Shown one piece after another: positions 16,051 through 24,760 of a stretch of DNA of 25,586 nucleotides. A program made the translations under genes and the position numbers. The notes beneath the pieces were generated by a model, which had not been told where the DNA came from, searched no databases, and saw only the letters and a list, made by a program, of their open reading frames with translations. The DNA lies in NCBI GenBank assembly GCA_964498125.1, contig CAZCGE010000091.1, positions 1-25,586 of the forward strand, given 5' to 3'. Numbering within the stretch: the stretch's first letter is position 1; every line of letters starts with the position of its first letter. Source of the stretch: CAMDBL01 sp964498125 (GTDB lineage Bacteria; Pseudomonadota; Alphaproteobacteria; Rhizobiales; Hyphomicrobiaceae).

Positions 16051-16857
16051 CGGAGTAAGTGCGTCCGGCGACGTCCGGTCCACTCGTCGTCTTGTCAGCT
16101 ATCCTACAAGTGAGCCGCCGATCCGCAAGTTCGGCATGGGCGAAGTTGCGACGGACGTTGTGACGGCTTTCGAACGCCGGCCCTGACTGCGCGTGGAAAC
16201 GTTCGTGATCGGCCGGCATCCGAAACCCGTCACAATAGCCGACATTTACCCGGAGGCAATCAGCGACGATCGTCGCGCCATAGTTCACGTCCGCTGTGTG
16301 GGGTATCGCGTTGAACCGCTGCATCCCTGGCCGGCTCTCGACCTCCACCGCCATGTCGATAGCGTCGTACACTTGACTCTACGTCAGGTTCCCGATCAAT
16401 TCTTCCATCGGAGGGATGGCGCGCGACGCGAGTGACCCTGAGCCGCCATTCAAGTCGACACCTTTCATGGCAGCTGTTCCCCACCAAACCGGAAACTCGC
16501 TGTGATCAGCCGCTGTGTTTATCGCGATGGCGGCACCACTTGAGGCGGCTCCGCAGGACGGACGTCATGGCAGCCAGTCGCGTCCTCTTTCGAGGCGCGG
16601 CCATTGACCTGGCTGGAGGTACCGAGGCCAAGCTGCCGCAAAGCGTCCGGGCAGTGCTACTGATGGTCGAGATTCTACCTGACACTGACTAGCCGCACCA
16701 CTCCGCTTGCCGCGCTCGATCGCGGTCGAGGTTGGAATGCATGCAAACGATTGACAGACATTGGTCTGCGTGGAACTTTGAACGACCTGAAGTGTTTGAG
16801 CGACATCGGGGTCGCGTGCACATGGCAACACTGCGTTGAAAACCAAGGGGATGTCAG
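16051..16857. other. Long gene-free gap with repeat copy 3 and the leader of importer operon 2
   Basis: There are 807 bases with no supported gene. It contains repeat copy 3. A TTGACA at about 16751-16756 lies upstream of the binding-protein gene but has no good -10 at 16-18 bases, so it was not called as a promoter. Minus-strand open frames here (for instance 15986-16372 and 16565-16867) lack any recognisable domain. Confidence 0.5.
16237..16438 (+). repeat. Dispersed ~200-bp repeat, copy 3
   Basis: Same orientation as copies 1 and 2. The first 40 bases are closer to copy 1 (GGCAATCAGCGACG against TGCAATCAGCGACG), while the last 70 are nearly identical to copy 2. It begins 186 bases after the CmcJ-like stop and ends 419 bases before the binding-protein start of operon 2. 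Confidence 0.82.
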
Positions 16858-18432
16858 ATGAACCCATTTCGTCTCTTCGGTTCCGCTCTAGCTTCCTTGC
16901 TGCTCATTCTGCCGGCTGTGGCGCAGGATTCCAATAGGGTCCTGCGTGTTGTGCCGAGTGCTGATGTTTCGGAGCTGGATCCGACCCGCGGAGCGAACCT
17001 GATCTCGCGCATCTATTCGCATATGGTCTTTGACACGCTCTATGCGCTCGACAAGGACCTGGCGCCACAACCGATGATGATCGACAAGAGGGTGCTCAGC
17101 GACGACGGCCTAACGTATACGTTCACCTTGCGCTCCGGCCTGAAGTTCCATGACGGCACTCCCGTCACCACGAAAGACGTCATCGCTTCGGTCAGCCGCT
17201 GGATGAAAGGCACGTCCATCGGCGGCGCTCTCAACCAGCGTGTCGCCTCGATGGCTGCCGTCGACGATGTGACGTTCAAGCTGGTTCTCAAAGAGAAGTT
17301 TGGCCTCGTCGAGTTCATGCTTGCGGGCCCGGGAGCGCCGATCGCTGCGATCATGCGCGAGGCGGACGCCACGCGGCCGGACAATGTGCCGCTGACCAAT
17401 CCGATCGGCTCCGGCCCCTTCCGCTACAACACGGCGGAGCGGCGGGCTGGCGCCAAGGTGGTGTTCGAGCGCAATCCGGACTATCCAGCGCGCGCCGAGC
17501 CGGCGAACGGGCTCGCGGGCGCTCGGGTCGTCAAATTCGACCGCGTGGAATGGACGATCATGCCGGACGCCACCACGGCCGCCAATGCGCTGGCGACCGG
17601 CGAAATCGACTTCTGGGATACCGTCGGAGCCGACCTCGCTCCCTTCCTCAAGAAGCGAGGGATCACCCTGCGAGCGCGTGCTCTGCCGACCACGGCTTTC
17701 GTGCGATTCAACTTTCAGCTGCCCCCGTTCAATGACGTGCGCGCCCGTCAGGCGTTGGCGCTGCTGATCGACCAGAACGAGATGATGCCGGCGGTCGCCG
17801 GCGACGACGGCAAATGGTCCGTCTGCTACTCATTTAGCGTGTGCGGAACCGTCTATGGCACCGAGATCGGTTCCGAGCCCTATCGCAAGGTCGACGTGGC
17901 AAAGGCCAAGGCTCTGCTTGCCGAAGCTGGCTACAAGGGCGAGACGTTGATCATCGTCGGTACGCCGCAGCTGGCTCCGATCAATACGATGACGCAGATC
18001 CTCGCGCGCCGCCTGCAGGACGCCGGCCTCAAGGTCGATATCCAGATGACCGATTTCCCGGGCATGCTGCAGCGCATCAACCAGCGCAACAAGGCAATCG
18101 GTGACGGCGGCTACCACATGTTTGCCTACTATGCCATCGGTGCCTCCTGGTTCCACCCGCTAACGAACGTCTCGGTGGACCTTAATTGCGAAGGTCGCAG
18201 CTGGCCCGGTTACCCGTGCGACCCCACCGGCGAGAGCTTGCGCCAGCAATTTCTTGCCGCCCCGAACGATGCCACGCGCAAGGCCGCTTTCGAGGCGTTC
18301 CAGAAGCAGCTGTGGGTGTTCTTGCCATACGTACCCGCCGGACAATTCGACGTCACCAACGCCTATCGCAGCAACGTGCACGGCGTGGTCGATGACCTGT
18401 TTCTGAACTACTGGAATATGGAGAAGCGCTAG
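16858..18432 (+). CDS. ABC transporter substrate-binding protein, SBP_bac_5 family
   Basis: The periplasmic binding protein of importer 2, 524 residues, first gene of the operon. The Sec signal peptide has a positive N-terminus, a hydrophobic core ASLLLILPAV and a cleavage site after AVA near residue 22. Family landmarks are the early SELDPTRGANLISRIYSHMVFDTLYALD, LTYTFTLRSGLKFHDGTPVTTKDV, the IGSGPFRY block and VRARQALALLIDQNEMM. Unlike the binding protein of importer 1 it ends normally (NYWNMEKR) with no membrane anchor. Four cysteines fall as two spaced pairs, in SVCYSFSVCG and in NCEGRSWPGYPC, which may form periplasmic disulphides. The ribosome site is AAGGGGA six bases before ATG. The ligand is unknown; the linked amidase suggests an amide. 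Confidence 0.94.
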   Translation: MNPFRLFGSALASLLLILPAVAQDSNRVLRVVPSADVSELDPTRGANLISRIYSHMVFDTLYALDKDLAPQPMMIDKRVLSDDGLTYTFTLRSGLKFHDGTPVTTKDVIASVSRWMKGTSIGGALNQRVASMAAVDDVTFKLVLKEKFGLVEFMLAGPGAPIAAIMREADATRPDNVPLTNPIGSGPFRYNTAERRAGAKVVFERNPDYPARAEPANGLAGARVVKFDRVEWTIMPDATTAANALATGEIDFWDTVGADLAPFLKKRGITLRARALPTTAFVRFNFQLPPFNDVRARQALALLIDQNEMMPAVAGDDGKWSVCYSFSVCGTVYGTEIGSEPYRKVDVAKAKALLAEAGYKGETLIIVGTPQLAPINTMTQILARRLQDAGLKVDIQMTDFPGMLQRINQRNKAIGDGGYHMFAYYAIGASWFHPLTNVSVDLNCEGRSWPGYPCDPTGESLRQQFLAAPNDATRKAAFEAFQKQLWVFLPYVPAGQFDVTNAYRSNVHGVVDDLFLNYWNMEKR

Positions 18433-18542
18433 CCCCTGGGGCCGTTCATTGCGCAAATCTGCTCCGGTAACATCGGAACCGGCAGCACGTCCGCAACCAG
18501 GGATCCCAGCCACACAAGCCCCTCATCAATGGAGACATCGCC

Positions 18543-19079
18543 ATGGCCCTACCAATCCGTGAAGTCAGCAAAGAGGAGATGTTGAAGCGCGTCGCCTTCT
18601 TCAAGGACCTGGTGCCGAGCAAGATGCCGCTGATCGATGCGGTGTTGCCGCAGTTCCAGCGCGAGATCTTCAGCATCATCGGCGGCGGCGTCACCGAGGA
18701 TGCTCAGGTTCGCCCGCCGATTACAGCGGTGGAAGGTTTCCATCTTTCGATAGTGAAGTGTGGCGCCGGCAAGGGCACCGGCCTGCACAATCACAAGACG
18801 GTGGAAGTGTTCATTCCACTCACCGGCCGCTGGTCGATCCACTGGGGCAACAAGGGCGAGAACGAGGTGATACTCGGACCCTACGACGTCGCCTCGGTGC
18901 CGATCTCGGTGATGCGCGGGTTCCGCAACGTCAGCGACCAGGAGGGCCTGCTCCTCGTGGTGGTTGGCGGTACCGATCCCGGGCAAGTCGAATGGACCGG
19001 CGACGTCATGAGTGCGGTCCAAAAAAAGGGCTTCGGCTTCGACGAGAGCGGCAAGATCAAGGAAGTCGCCAAGAGTTGA
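18543..19079 (+). CDS. Cupin-domain protein inside importer operon 2
   Basis: A 178-residue protein with an N-terminal helical part (1-60) and a cupin barrel. Motif 1 is GKGTGLHNHKTVEVFIPLTG, giving ligands His82, His84 and Glu88. In motif 2 (VPISVMRGFRNVSD) the usual metal-binding His is replaced by Arg125, so metal binding may be altered or absent. ATG at 18543 has GGAG eight bases upstream. The gene lies 110 bases after the binding-protein gene and 21 before the amidase, so it is almost certainly in the same operon. It may process or isomerise the imported compound or its hydrolysis product, or act as a sensor; the sequence does not decide. Confidence 0.9.
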   Translation: MALPIREVSKEEMLKRVAFFKDLVPSKMPLIDAVLPQFQREIFSIIGGGVTEDAQVRPPITAVEGFHLSIVKCGAGKGTGLHNHKTVEVFIPLTGRWSIHWGNKGENEVILGPYDVASVPISVMRGFRNVSDQEGLLLVVVGGTDPGQVEWTGDVMSAVQKKGFGFDESGKIKEVAKS

Positions 19080-19100
19080 GTCTCGAAGGGATCGTCCGGC

Positions 19101-20495
19101 ATGGCCAGCGATGACATTTGTTTCCTTCCTGCCACGCAGTTGACGGTGCTGATCCGCTCGCGCAAAATCTCACCGGTCGAGGTCACCGAGGCCGTTCTTG
19201 CGCGTGCGGAGAAGGTCAATCCGACGCTCAATCTCTTCGCCTACCCGATGGCAGCGGCAGCGCGCAAGGCGGCCCGCGTGGCCGAGTCCGCCGTGATGTC
19301 CGGGGCGGACCTCGGTCCACTGCACGGTGTCCCGGTCACCATCAAAGACAATGTTCCGATTGCCGGCCTGCCGCTCGGTAACGGCTCAATTGCCATGAAG
19401 GACTTCGTGGCGACCTCCGATGCCGTCGTCACGCAACGGATCAAGGCCGCCGGTGCCGTCATCGTCGGCAAAACCACGCTGCCGGAGTTCGCACACAGAG
19501 TCTTGACGGACAGTCCAACTTACGGTGTTACGCGCAATCCCTGGAACCTCGCCCATACCCCTGGTGGTTCCAGCGGCGGCGCCAGTGCGGCACTAGCGGC
19601 CGGCGTCGCACCGCTTGCCATCGGTACCGACGGTGGTGGCTCCATCCGTGCCCCAGCCTCCAATACCGGTGTCAGTGGACTCAAAGCGACGCTCGGCCGA
19701 ATTCCCTTCGAGATCATGCCCGACGGATTTGCGAACTATGCCTTCGTCGGTCCGATGGCCCGCACCACAGCGGACGTTGCGCTTTTCCTGTCTGTATTGG
19801 CCGGGTCGCATCCAGATGATCCCTATTCACTCGGTGTGCCTCCGCTCGACCTGTCTGCAGGCGCACCCCAAACTAAGCTTCGTATTGGCTGGATCGAGCA
19901 TTTCGGCCGCTACCGCACCGACCCGGAAGTGGCGCAGTTGACGGGCGCCATGGTCGCTTCGCTGCAGCGCGAAGGGCACAGCGTCGAGCCCATTGCCGAT
20001 CCCTGTTTCAATGACATTTTTGAAACCTATGTGGTGATCGCCACAACGGCCCATGCGGCGCGGCTGTCGTCACTGGTCGAGACGTGGGGTGACAAGCTGA
20101 CGGCTTCGATGCGCAAGAGCATCGCGCGCGGGGCGCAGTATTCAGCGGTCGATTGGCAAAGAGCGCACGACCGTCGCACGGTGCTTTTCCGGTCGGTGCA
20201 GCGGTTGTTCGATCACTACGATCTGCTGCTCACGCCGACAATGACTGCGCCGCCCGCCAAGCTCGATGCCGACGGCTCGGTTGAGTCTGAAATGTATGCC
20301 GAGTATGCGGCGACCCTATACCCCTTCAATCTCACCGGTCACCCCGCGGCATCGGTGCCGTCCGGCTTCACTAGCAGTGGGTTGCCGGTCGGCCTGCAGA
20401 TCGTGGCACCGTGGTTTGCTGAGGCGCGGATTCTGGGCGTGGCGGCGCAGCTGGAAGCGATCCATCGCTGGAACGAGCGGCGGCCGCCGGTGTAG
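19101..20495 (+). CDS. Amidase-signature family hydrolase
   Basis: A 464-residue amidase of the Ser-cisSer-Lys class, hydrolysing C(O)-NH2 or C(O)-NHR bonds. The catalytic triad is visible: Lys82 in PVTIKDN, the cis-Ser157 in TPGGSSGGASAALAAG and nucleophile Ser181 in GTDGGGSIRAPASNTG, with the expected 24-residue spacing between the two serines. The C-terminal NLTGHPAASVPSGFTSSGLPVGLQ is standard for the family. Without a signal peptide it should work in the cytoplasm on imported substrate. It starts 21 bases after the cupin gene and ends 22 bases before the permease gene. The GatA role in tRNA amidation is unlikely because gatB and gatC are absent and the operon is a transporter one. The substrate is unknown. 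Confidence 0.95.
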   Translation: MASDDICFLPATQLTVLIRSRKISPVEVTEAVLARAEKVNPTLNLFAYPMAAAARKAARVAESAVMSGADLGPLHGVPVTIKDNVPIAGLPLGNGSIAMKDFVATSDAVVTQRIKAAGAVIVGKTTLPEFAHRVLTDSPTYGVTRNPWNLAHTPGGSSGGASAALAAGVAPLAIGTDGGGSIRAPASNTGVSGLKATLGRIPFEIMPDGFANYAFVGPMARTTADVALFLSVLAGSHPDDPYSLGVPPLDLSAGAPQTKLRIGWIEHFGRYRTDPEVAQLTGAMVASLQREGHSVEPIADPCFNDIFETYVVIATTAHAARLSSLVETWGDKLTASMRKSIARGAQYSAVDWQRAHDRRTVLFRSVQRLFDHYDLLLTPTMTAPPAKLDADGSVESEMYAEYAATLYPFNLTGHPAASVPSGFTSSGLPVGLQIVAPWFAEARILGVAAQLEAIHRWNERRPPV

Positions 20496-20517
20496 TGAGG
20501 TCGTCGGGGGCGCCGCC

Positions 20518-21459
20518 ATGCTCAAGTACATCCTCAAACGCGTGCTGGCCACCATTCCGGTCATGGCCGTCGTTGCCTTGTTCGTGTTCAGTGTCCTGTT
20601 CTTTGCGCCGGGCGATCCGGCGGCGATCATTGCCGGCGATCAGGCCACCCTGGCCGACGTCGAGCGGATCCGCAGCCGGCTCGGCCTCGACCGGTCGTTC
20701 TTCGCGCAATTCGGCGATTGGCTGTGGCGGCTGGCGCAGGGCGACCTCGGCCGATCGATCTTCACCAATCTGCCGGTCGCCGAGATGATCGCGCAGCGGA
20801 TCGAACCGACCCTGTCGCTGTTGGTGCTGACACTGACCCTCGCGGTCACGACCGCGGTACCCCTCGGCGTGCTCGCCGCGTGGCGCGCGGGCACCTGGAT
20901 CGACCGGCTGGTCATGATGATTGCCGTCTTCGGCTTCTCGGTGCCGGGCTTCGTCGTCGGCTATGCGCTGGCCTACACCTTCGCGCTCGAGCTCGACTGG
21001 CTGCCGGTGCAGGGCTACACGCCGCTCTCGAAGGGGTTGTGGCCGTGGCTCAGGAACCTGATCCTGCCGGCCGTGTCGCTCGGCTTCGTCTATGTCGCGC
21101 TGATCGCGCGCATCACCCGCGCCTCGATGCTCGAGGTGCTGCAGCAGGACTATGTGCGGACGGCCAAGGCCAAGGGGCTGGGGCTCGGCGGCATCTTGTT
21201 CATTCACGCGCTGAAGAATGCCGCGGTGCCGATCGTCACGGTGATCGGCATCGGCTTTGCGCTGCTGATCGGCGGCGCGGTGGTGACGGAAAGCGTGTTC
21301 GCCGTCCCTGGCCTCGGCCGCCTGACGGTCGACGCGATCCTGCGGCGCGATTTCCCCGTCATCCAGGGCGTCGTGCTGATGTTCAGCTTCACCTATGTGC
21401 TGGTCAATCTGGCCATCGACATCATCTATACGTTCATCGACCCGAGGATCCGCTATTGA
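20518..21459 (+). CDS. Peptide-type ABC transporter permease (DppB/OppB type)
   Basis: A permease of importer 2, 313 residues. It begins with the typical MLKYILKRVLATIPVMAVVA helix and the FAPGDPAAIIAGD block, followed by RLAQGDLGRSIFTNLPV. The coupling loop is DYVRTAKAKGLGLGGILFIHALKNA, and VPGLGRLTVDAILRRDFPVIQG is the conserved block before the last helix, with the normal ending DPRIRY. ATG at 20518 is chosen because the family N-terminus begins there; the frame extends far upstream only as a shadow of the amidase gene. Its stop overlaps the start of the next permease gene. Confidence 0.95.
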   Translation: MLKYILKRVLATIPVMAVVALFVFSVLFFAPGDPAAIIAGDQATLADVERIRSRLGLDRSFFAQFGDWLWRLAQGDLGRSIFTNLPVAEMIAQRIEPTLSLLVLTLTLAVTTAVPLGVLAAWRAGTWIDRLVMMIAVFGFSVPGFVVGYALAYTFALELDWLPVQGYTPLSKGLWPWLRNLILPAVSLGFVYVALIARITRASMLEVLQQDYVRTAKAKGLGLGGILFIHALKNAAVPIVTVIGIGFALLIGGAVVTESVFAVPGLGRLTVDAILRRDFPVIQGVVLMFSFTYVLVNLAIDIIYTFIDPRIRY

Positions 21460-22379
21460 TCGCGCCGCCTGGAGCCGCTGATTCGCTCCCCGAGGGGCTC
21501 GTCGTCGCGCCGACGATGCCGGATGTGCTGGCGCCCCGCAGGGCCCATGGTCGCGTCCTCAGCTTTCTTTTGGGCTACCCGACGATTGCGATCGGCGCCG
21601 GACTGCTTCTCGCCCTCGTGCTGCTCGCGGTTCTGGCCCCCTATCTCGCCACCGTCGACCCGACCGCGGTGGCGCCGGCACGGCGCACGCGCGTGCCCTC
21701 GGCGCTCAACTGGTTCGGCACTGACCCGCTGGGCCGCGATCTCTACTCCCGCGTGCTGTATGGCGCTCGCGTCTCGCTGACCGTTGGCTTCTGCGTGGCA
21801 ATCGGCGCCTCGATGATCGGGCTGACGATCGGCCTGATCGCCGGCTTCGTGCGCTGGATCGACAACACCATCATGCGCGTCATGGATGGCATGATGTCGA
21901 TCCCGCCGATCCTGGTGGCGATTGCTCTGATGGCTCTGACCCGCGGCAGCGTCGCCAACGTCATCATCGCCATCACGATCGCGGAGATCCCGCGCGTGTC
22001 GCGGCTGGTGCGCAGCGTCGTGCTGACCTTGCGCGAGCAGCCGTTCATCGACGGCGCCATCGTCGCCGGCACGCGCACGCCGATGGTCATCCTGCGGCAC
22101 ATTCTTCCCAACACGCTGGCGCCCCTGACCGTGCAGGCGACCTACATCTGCGCCAGCGCCATGATCGTCGAGTCGATCCTGTCGTTCATCGGCGCCGGCA
22201 CGCCCTCACACATCCCGTCCTGGGGCAACATCATGTCCGACGGGCGGGCGCTGTGGCAGGTCAAGCCATACATCGTGTTCTTTCCGGCGGTGTTCCTGTC
22301 CGTCACGGTGCTCGCCGTCAACCTGCTCGGCGACGGGCTGCGCGACGCCCTTGATCCGCGCATGGCGAAAGGGATGTGA
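21456..22379 (+). CDS. Peptide-type ABC transporter permease (DppC/OppC type), TTG start
   Basis: The second permease of importer 2, 307 residues from a TTG at 21456 that overlaps the preceding stop (TTGA). GAGGA lies eight bases before this TTG, supporting it; ATG at 21516 is the alternative and would drop 20 residues of non-conserved cytoplasmic tail. Landmarks are a first helix in YPTIAIGAGLLLALVLLAVLAP, NWFGTDPLGRDLYSRVLYGARVSL, the coupling loop EQPFIDGAIVAGTRTPMVILRHILPN, and LAVNLLGDGLRDALDPR at the C-terminus. The gene is followed at once by the OppD-type gene. Confidence 0.94.
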   Translation: MIAPPGAADSLPEGLVVAPTMPDVLAPRRAHGRVLSFLLGYPTIAIGAGLLLALVLLAVLAPYLATVDPTAVAPARRTRVPSALNWFGTDPLGRDLYSRVLYGARVSLTVGFCVAIGASMIGLTIGLIAGFVRWIDNTIMRVMDGMMSIPPILVAIALMALTRGSVANVIIAITIAEIPRVSRLVRSVVLTLREQPFIDGAIVAGTRTPMVILRHILPNTLAPLTVQATYICASAMIVESILSFIGAGTPSHIPSWGNIMSDGRALWQVKPYIVFFPAVFLSVTVLAVNLLGDGLRDALDPRMAKGM

Positions 22380-22381
22380 CC

Positions 22382-23371
22382 GTGGCCCTGCTCGAGGTCG
22401 ACCGCCTGCAGATCCACTTCCGCACCCCGGGCGGCATCAACCGCGCCGTCGACGGCGTCTCGTTCCATGTCGAGGAGGGCGAGACACTGGCGATCGTCGG
22501 GGAATCCGGCTGTGGCAAGTCGGTGACGTCGCTGTCGATCCTGCGGCTGATCCCCGATCCGCCAGGCCGCATCGCCGGCTCGATCCGCTTCCAGGGCCGG
22601 GACATCCTGAGCCTGAGCGAAAGGGAGATGCGCGCCATCCGCGGCAACGAGATCTCCATGATCTTCCAGGAGCCGATGTCGAGCCTCAATCCGGTGCTGA
22701 CCATCGGCCGCCAGATCAGCGAGACGCTGCGCCTGCACCAAGGCCTCGAACGCGCCGCCGCCGAGACGCGGGCGGAGGGGATGTTGTCGTTGGTCGGCAT
22801 CCCGGAGCCGCGCCGGCGCCTGCGCAACTATCCCCACCAGATGTCCGGCGGCATGCGTCAGCGCGTGATGATCGCCATGGCGCTCGCCTGCAATCCCAAG
22901 CTGCTGATTGCCGACGAGCCGACCACGGCGCTCGACGTCACCATCCAGGCGCAGATCCTGGATCTGATGCTCGACCTGAAGCGCCGTACCGGGGCGGCCA
23001 TCATCCTCATCACCCATGACCTGGGCGTGGTTGCAGAGGTCGCCGAGCGGGTGGTGGTGATGTATGCCGGCCGCAAGGTGGAAGAGGCGCCCGTCGCCGA
23101 GTTGTTTCGTACGCCGCGCCATCCCTATACCCGCGGGCTGCTTGGGGCGGTGCCGCGGCTCGGCGCCGCGACCGGCGACACAGACCGGCGCCTCGTCGAG
23201 ATCCCTGGGCTGGTGCCGCAGCTCACCCGGCGGATCGAGGGCTGCATCTTCGCCGAGCGCTGCCCCACGGTGACCGACATCTGCCGCCGGGCTGCACCCG
23301 GTCTGGAAGCCAAAGCGCCGCGCCATCTGGCCGCCTGCCACCATGCCCGGCCGGAGGCGAGCGCGGCATGA
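22382..23371 (+). CDS. Peptide-type ABC transporter ATP-binding protein (OppD/DppD type)
   Basis: The first ATPase of importer 2, about 329 residues. Motifs are Walker A GESGCGKSV, Q-loop MIFQEPMSSLNP, signature MSGGMRQR, Walker B LLIADEP with TTALD, and switch His in LITHDLGVV. The C-terminal extension has GCIFAERCPTVTDIC, a Cys motif of the oligopeptide family. Two in-frame GTG starts exist, at 22376 (overlapping the permease stop) and at 22382; AAAGGG at 22368-22373 sits at proper distance only from 22382, so that one is preferred. The end overlaps the OppF-type start by ATGA. Confidence 0.95.
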   Translation: MALLEVDRLQIHFRTPGGINRAVDGVSFHVEEGETLAIVGESGCGKSVTSLSILRLIPDPPGRIAGSIRFQGRDILSLSEREMRAIRGNEISMIFQEPMSSLNPVLTIGRQISETLRLHQGLERAAAETRAEGMLSLVGIPEPRRRLRNYPHQMSGGMRQRVMIAMALACNPKLLIADEPTTALDVTIQAQILDLMLDLKRRTGAAIILITHDLGVVAEVAERVVVMYAGRKVEEAPVAELFRTPRHPYTRGLLGAVPRLGAATGDTDRRLVEIPGLVPQLTRRIEGCIFAERCPTVTDICRRAAPGLEAKAPRHLAACHHARPEASAA

Positions 23372-24360
23372 GCACGCCCCTGCTCGAGGTCCGGGATCTG
23401 AAGAAGCACTTCGCGGTCGCCGGCGGCCTGTTCGGTGCTTCGAAGGCCCGGGTCCACGCCGTCGACGGCGTGTCGTTCCAAATCGAGCGCGCCGAGACGC
23501 TGGCGCTGGTCGGCGAGTCGGGTTGCGGCAAGTCGACCGTTGGCCGCGCGGTGCTGCGCCTGTTCGATCTCACCGCGGGCGAGGTGCTGCTCGAGGGACG
23601 CCGCATCGACAACCTGGCGGCAGCCGAGTTGCATTCGGTCCGCCGCCGCGTGCAGGTCGTGTTCCAGGACCCCTTCTCCAGCCTGAATCCGCGCATGAAG
23701 GTGGGCGAGCTGCTGGCCGAGCCGATGCGCAATTTCGGCCTCGCCGCGACGCGCACCGAGGTCGGCGCCCGCGTCGACCGCCTGATCGACGTCGTGCGCC
23801 TGCCGCGCGAGGCCGCCGGCCGCTATCCGCACGAGTTCTCCGGTGGTCAGCGCCAGCGCATCGCCATTGCGCGGGCTCTTGCCGCCGAGCCCGACCTGAT
23901 CGTCTGCGACGAGGCGGTGTCCGCGCTCGACGTCTCGGTCAAGGCGCAGATCGTCAACCTGCTGCAGGACCTGCAGCGCGACTTCGGGCTGGCGTTGCTG
24001 TTCATCAGCCACGACCTGGCGATCGTCGAGCACATGACCCACCGGGTGGCGGTGATGTATCTCGGCCAGATCGTCGAGATCGGGCCAAAGGCACGCATCT
24101 TGGCCTCGCCCGCGCACCCCTACACAAAGGCGCTGCTGTCGGCCGTGCCGGTGGCGCAGCCGGGCGTGGCCCGCAACCGCATCATCCTGAAGGGCGACGT
24201 GCCGAGCCCCATCGACCCACCGCGCGGCTGCCGCTTCCATACCCGCTGTCCGTTCGCTTTCGAACGCTGCGTGAGCGATCCGCCGAAACCGCGCCTGCGC
24301 GCGCCGGGGCATTGGGCCGCCTGCCACCTCGATCAGGTGGCGGAGACTTCACCTGCCTGA
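23368..24360 (+). CDS. Peptide-type ABC transporter ATP-binding protein (OppF/DppF type)
   Basis: The second ATPase and last gene of importer operon 2, 330 residues. Walker A is GESGCGKST, the Q-loop is VVFQDPFSSLNP, the signature is FSGGQRQR, and Walker B is LIVCDEAVSALD, where the usual Pro after the catalytic Glu is Ala; this variation does not remove a catalytic residue. The switch His is in FISHDLAIV. The C-terminal GDVPSPIDPPRGCRFHTRCPFAFERC and AACHL form the oligopeptide-family extension. ATG at 23368 overlaps the upstream stop (ATGA). No terminator hairpin with a T-run was found after its stop. Confidence 0.95.
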   Translation: MSTPLLEVRDLKKHFAVAGGLFGASKARVHAVDGVSFQIERAETLALVGESGCGKSTVGRAVLRLFDLTAGEVLLEGRRIDNLAAAELHSVRRRVQVVFQDPFSSLNPRMKVGELLAEPMRNFGLAATRTEVGARVDRLIDVVRLPREAAGRYPHEFSGGQRQRIAIARALAAEPDLIVCDEAVSALDVSVKAQIVNLLQDLQRDFGLALLFISHDLAIVEHMTHRVAVMYLGQIVEIGPKARILASPAHPYTKALLSAVPVAQPGVARNRIILKGDVPSPIDPPRGCRFHTRCPFAFERCVSDPPKPRLRAPGHWAACHLDQVAETSPA

Positions 24361-24760
24361 TCCCTGACGCTCTTTGCTGCTTGCAATGCGCTCGGCCGCA
24401 CTACGGGCCTCATCGCGCCCGGCGCCATGGTCAGGTGATCAGGCTCCATCCAAGTACTTCCAAATCGCGCCCGGGGTCGGCGGCCGAAAAGGCGCTGCCG
24501 CCGCCCAGCTCATGCTGCTCGTCAGCTTGGCTGAAACGTCTCTCGACAGAGATGGCGCCCGCTCTCCCTCCAGCTCCGGAAGAACATCCTTTGGTCTTCA
24601 AGGGTTGTAGCTGGCCCGCTGCCGAAAGTCTCTCAATCGTCGTGGCGCGACGCGATCGGTGGAGCAACGGACATGATGCGGCGGAATGTCGCACATCGTC
24701 GGCTGCTGATGGTGGACCGACCGCTGTCAGGGAGGCATGATGCCGGTGGGTCGTGACCCA
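24361..24760. other. Gene-free spacer between importer operon 2 and the IS1182-family element
   Basis: There are 400 bases with no recognised gene; short open frames on both strands (for example plus 24374-24610) have no domain. At its right edge is the symmetric sequence TGGGTC-GT-GACCCA (24747-24760), directly next to the probable IS end. Confidence 0.45.

Noticed and set aside
15986..16372. 128-codon minus-strand open frame overlapping repeat copy 3
   Set aside because: Similar frames in copies 1 and 2 are broken or start differently, and it overlaps the end of the CmcJ-like gene; similarity between copies is explained by the repeat itself.
16751..16780. TTGACA upstream of the binding protein of importer 2
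   Set aside because: No -10 hexamer better than 2/6 lies at 16-18 bases, so a promoter is not supported by eye.
22142..24327. Two 400-codon open frames on the minus strand opposite importer operon 2
   Set aside because: Both are antisense to ATPase genes with complete Walker and signature motifs; their translations are His/Arg/Asp-rich artefacts.
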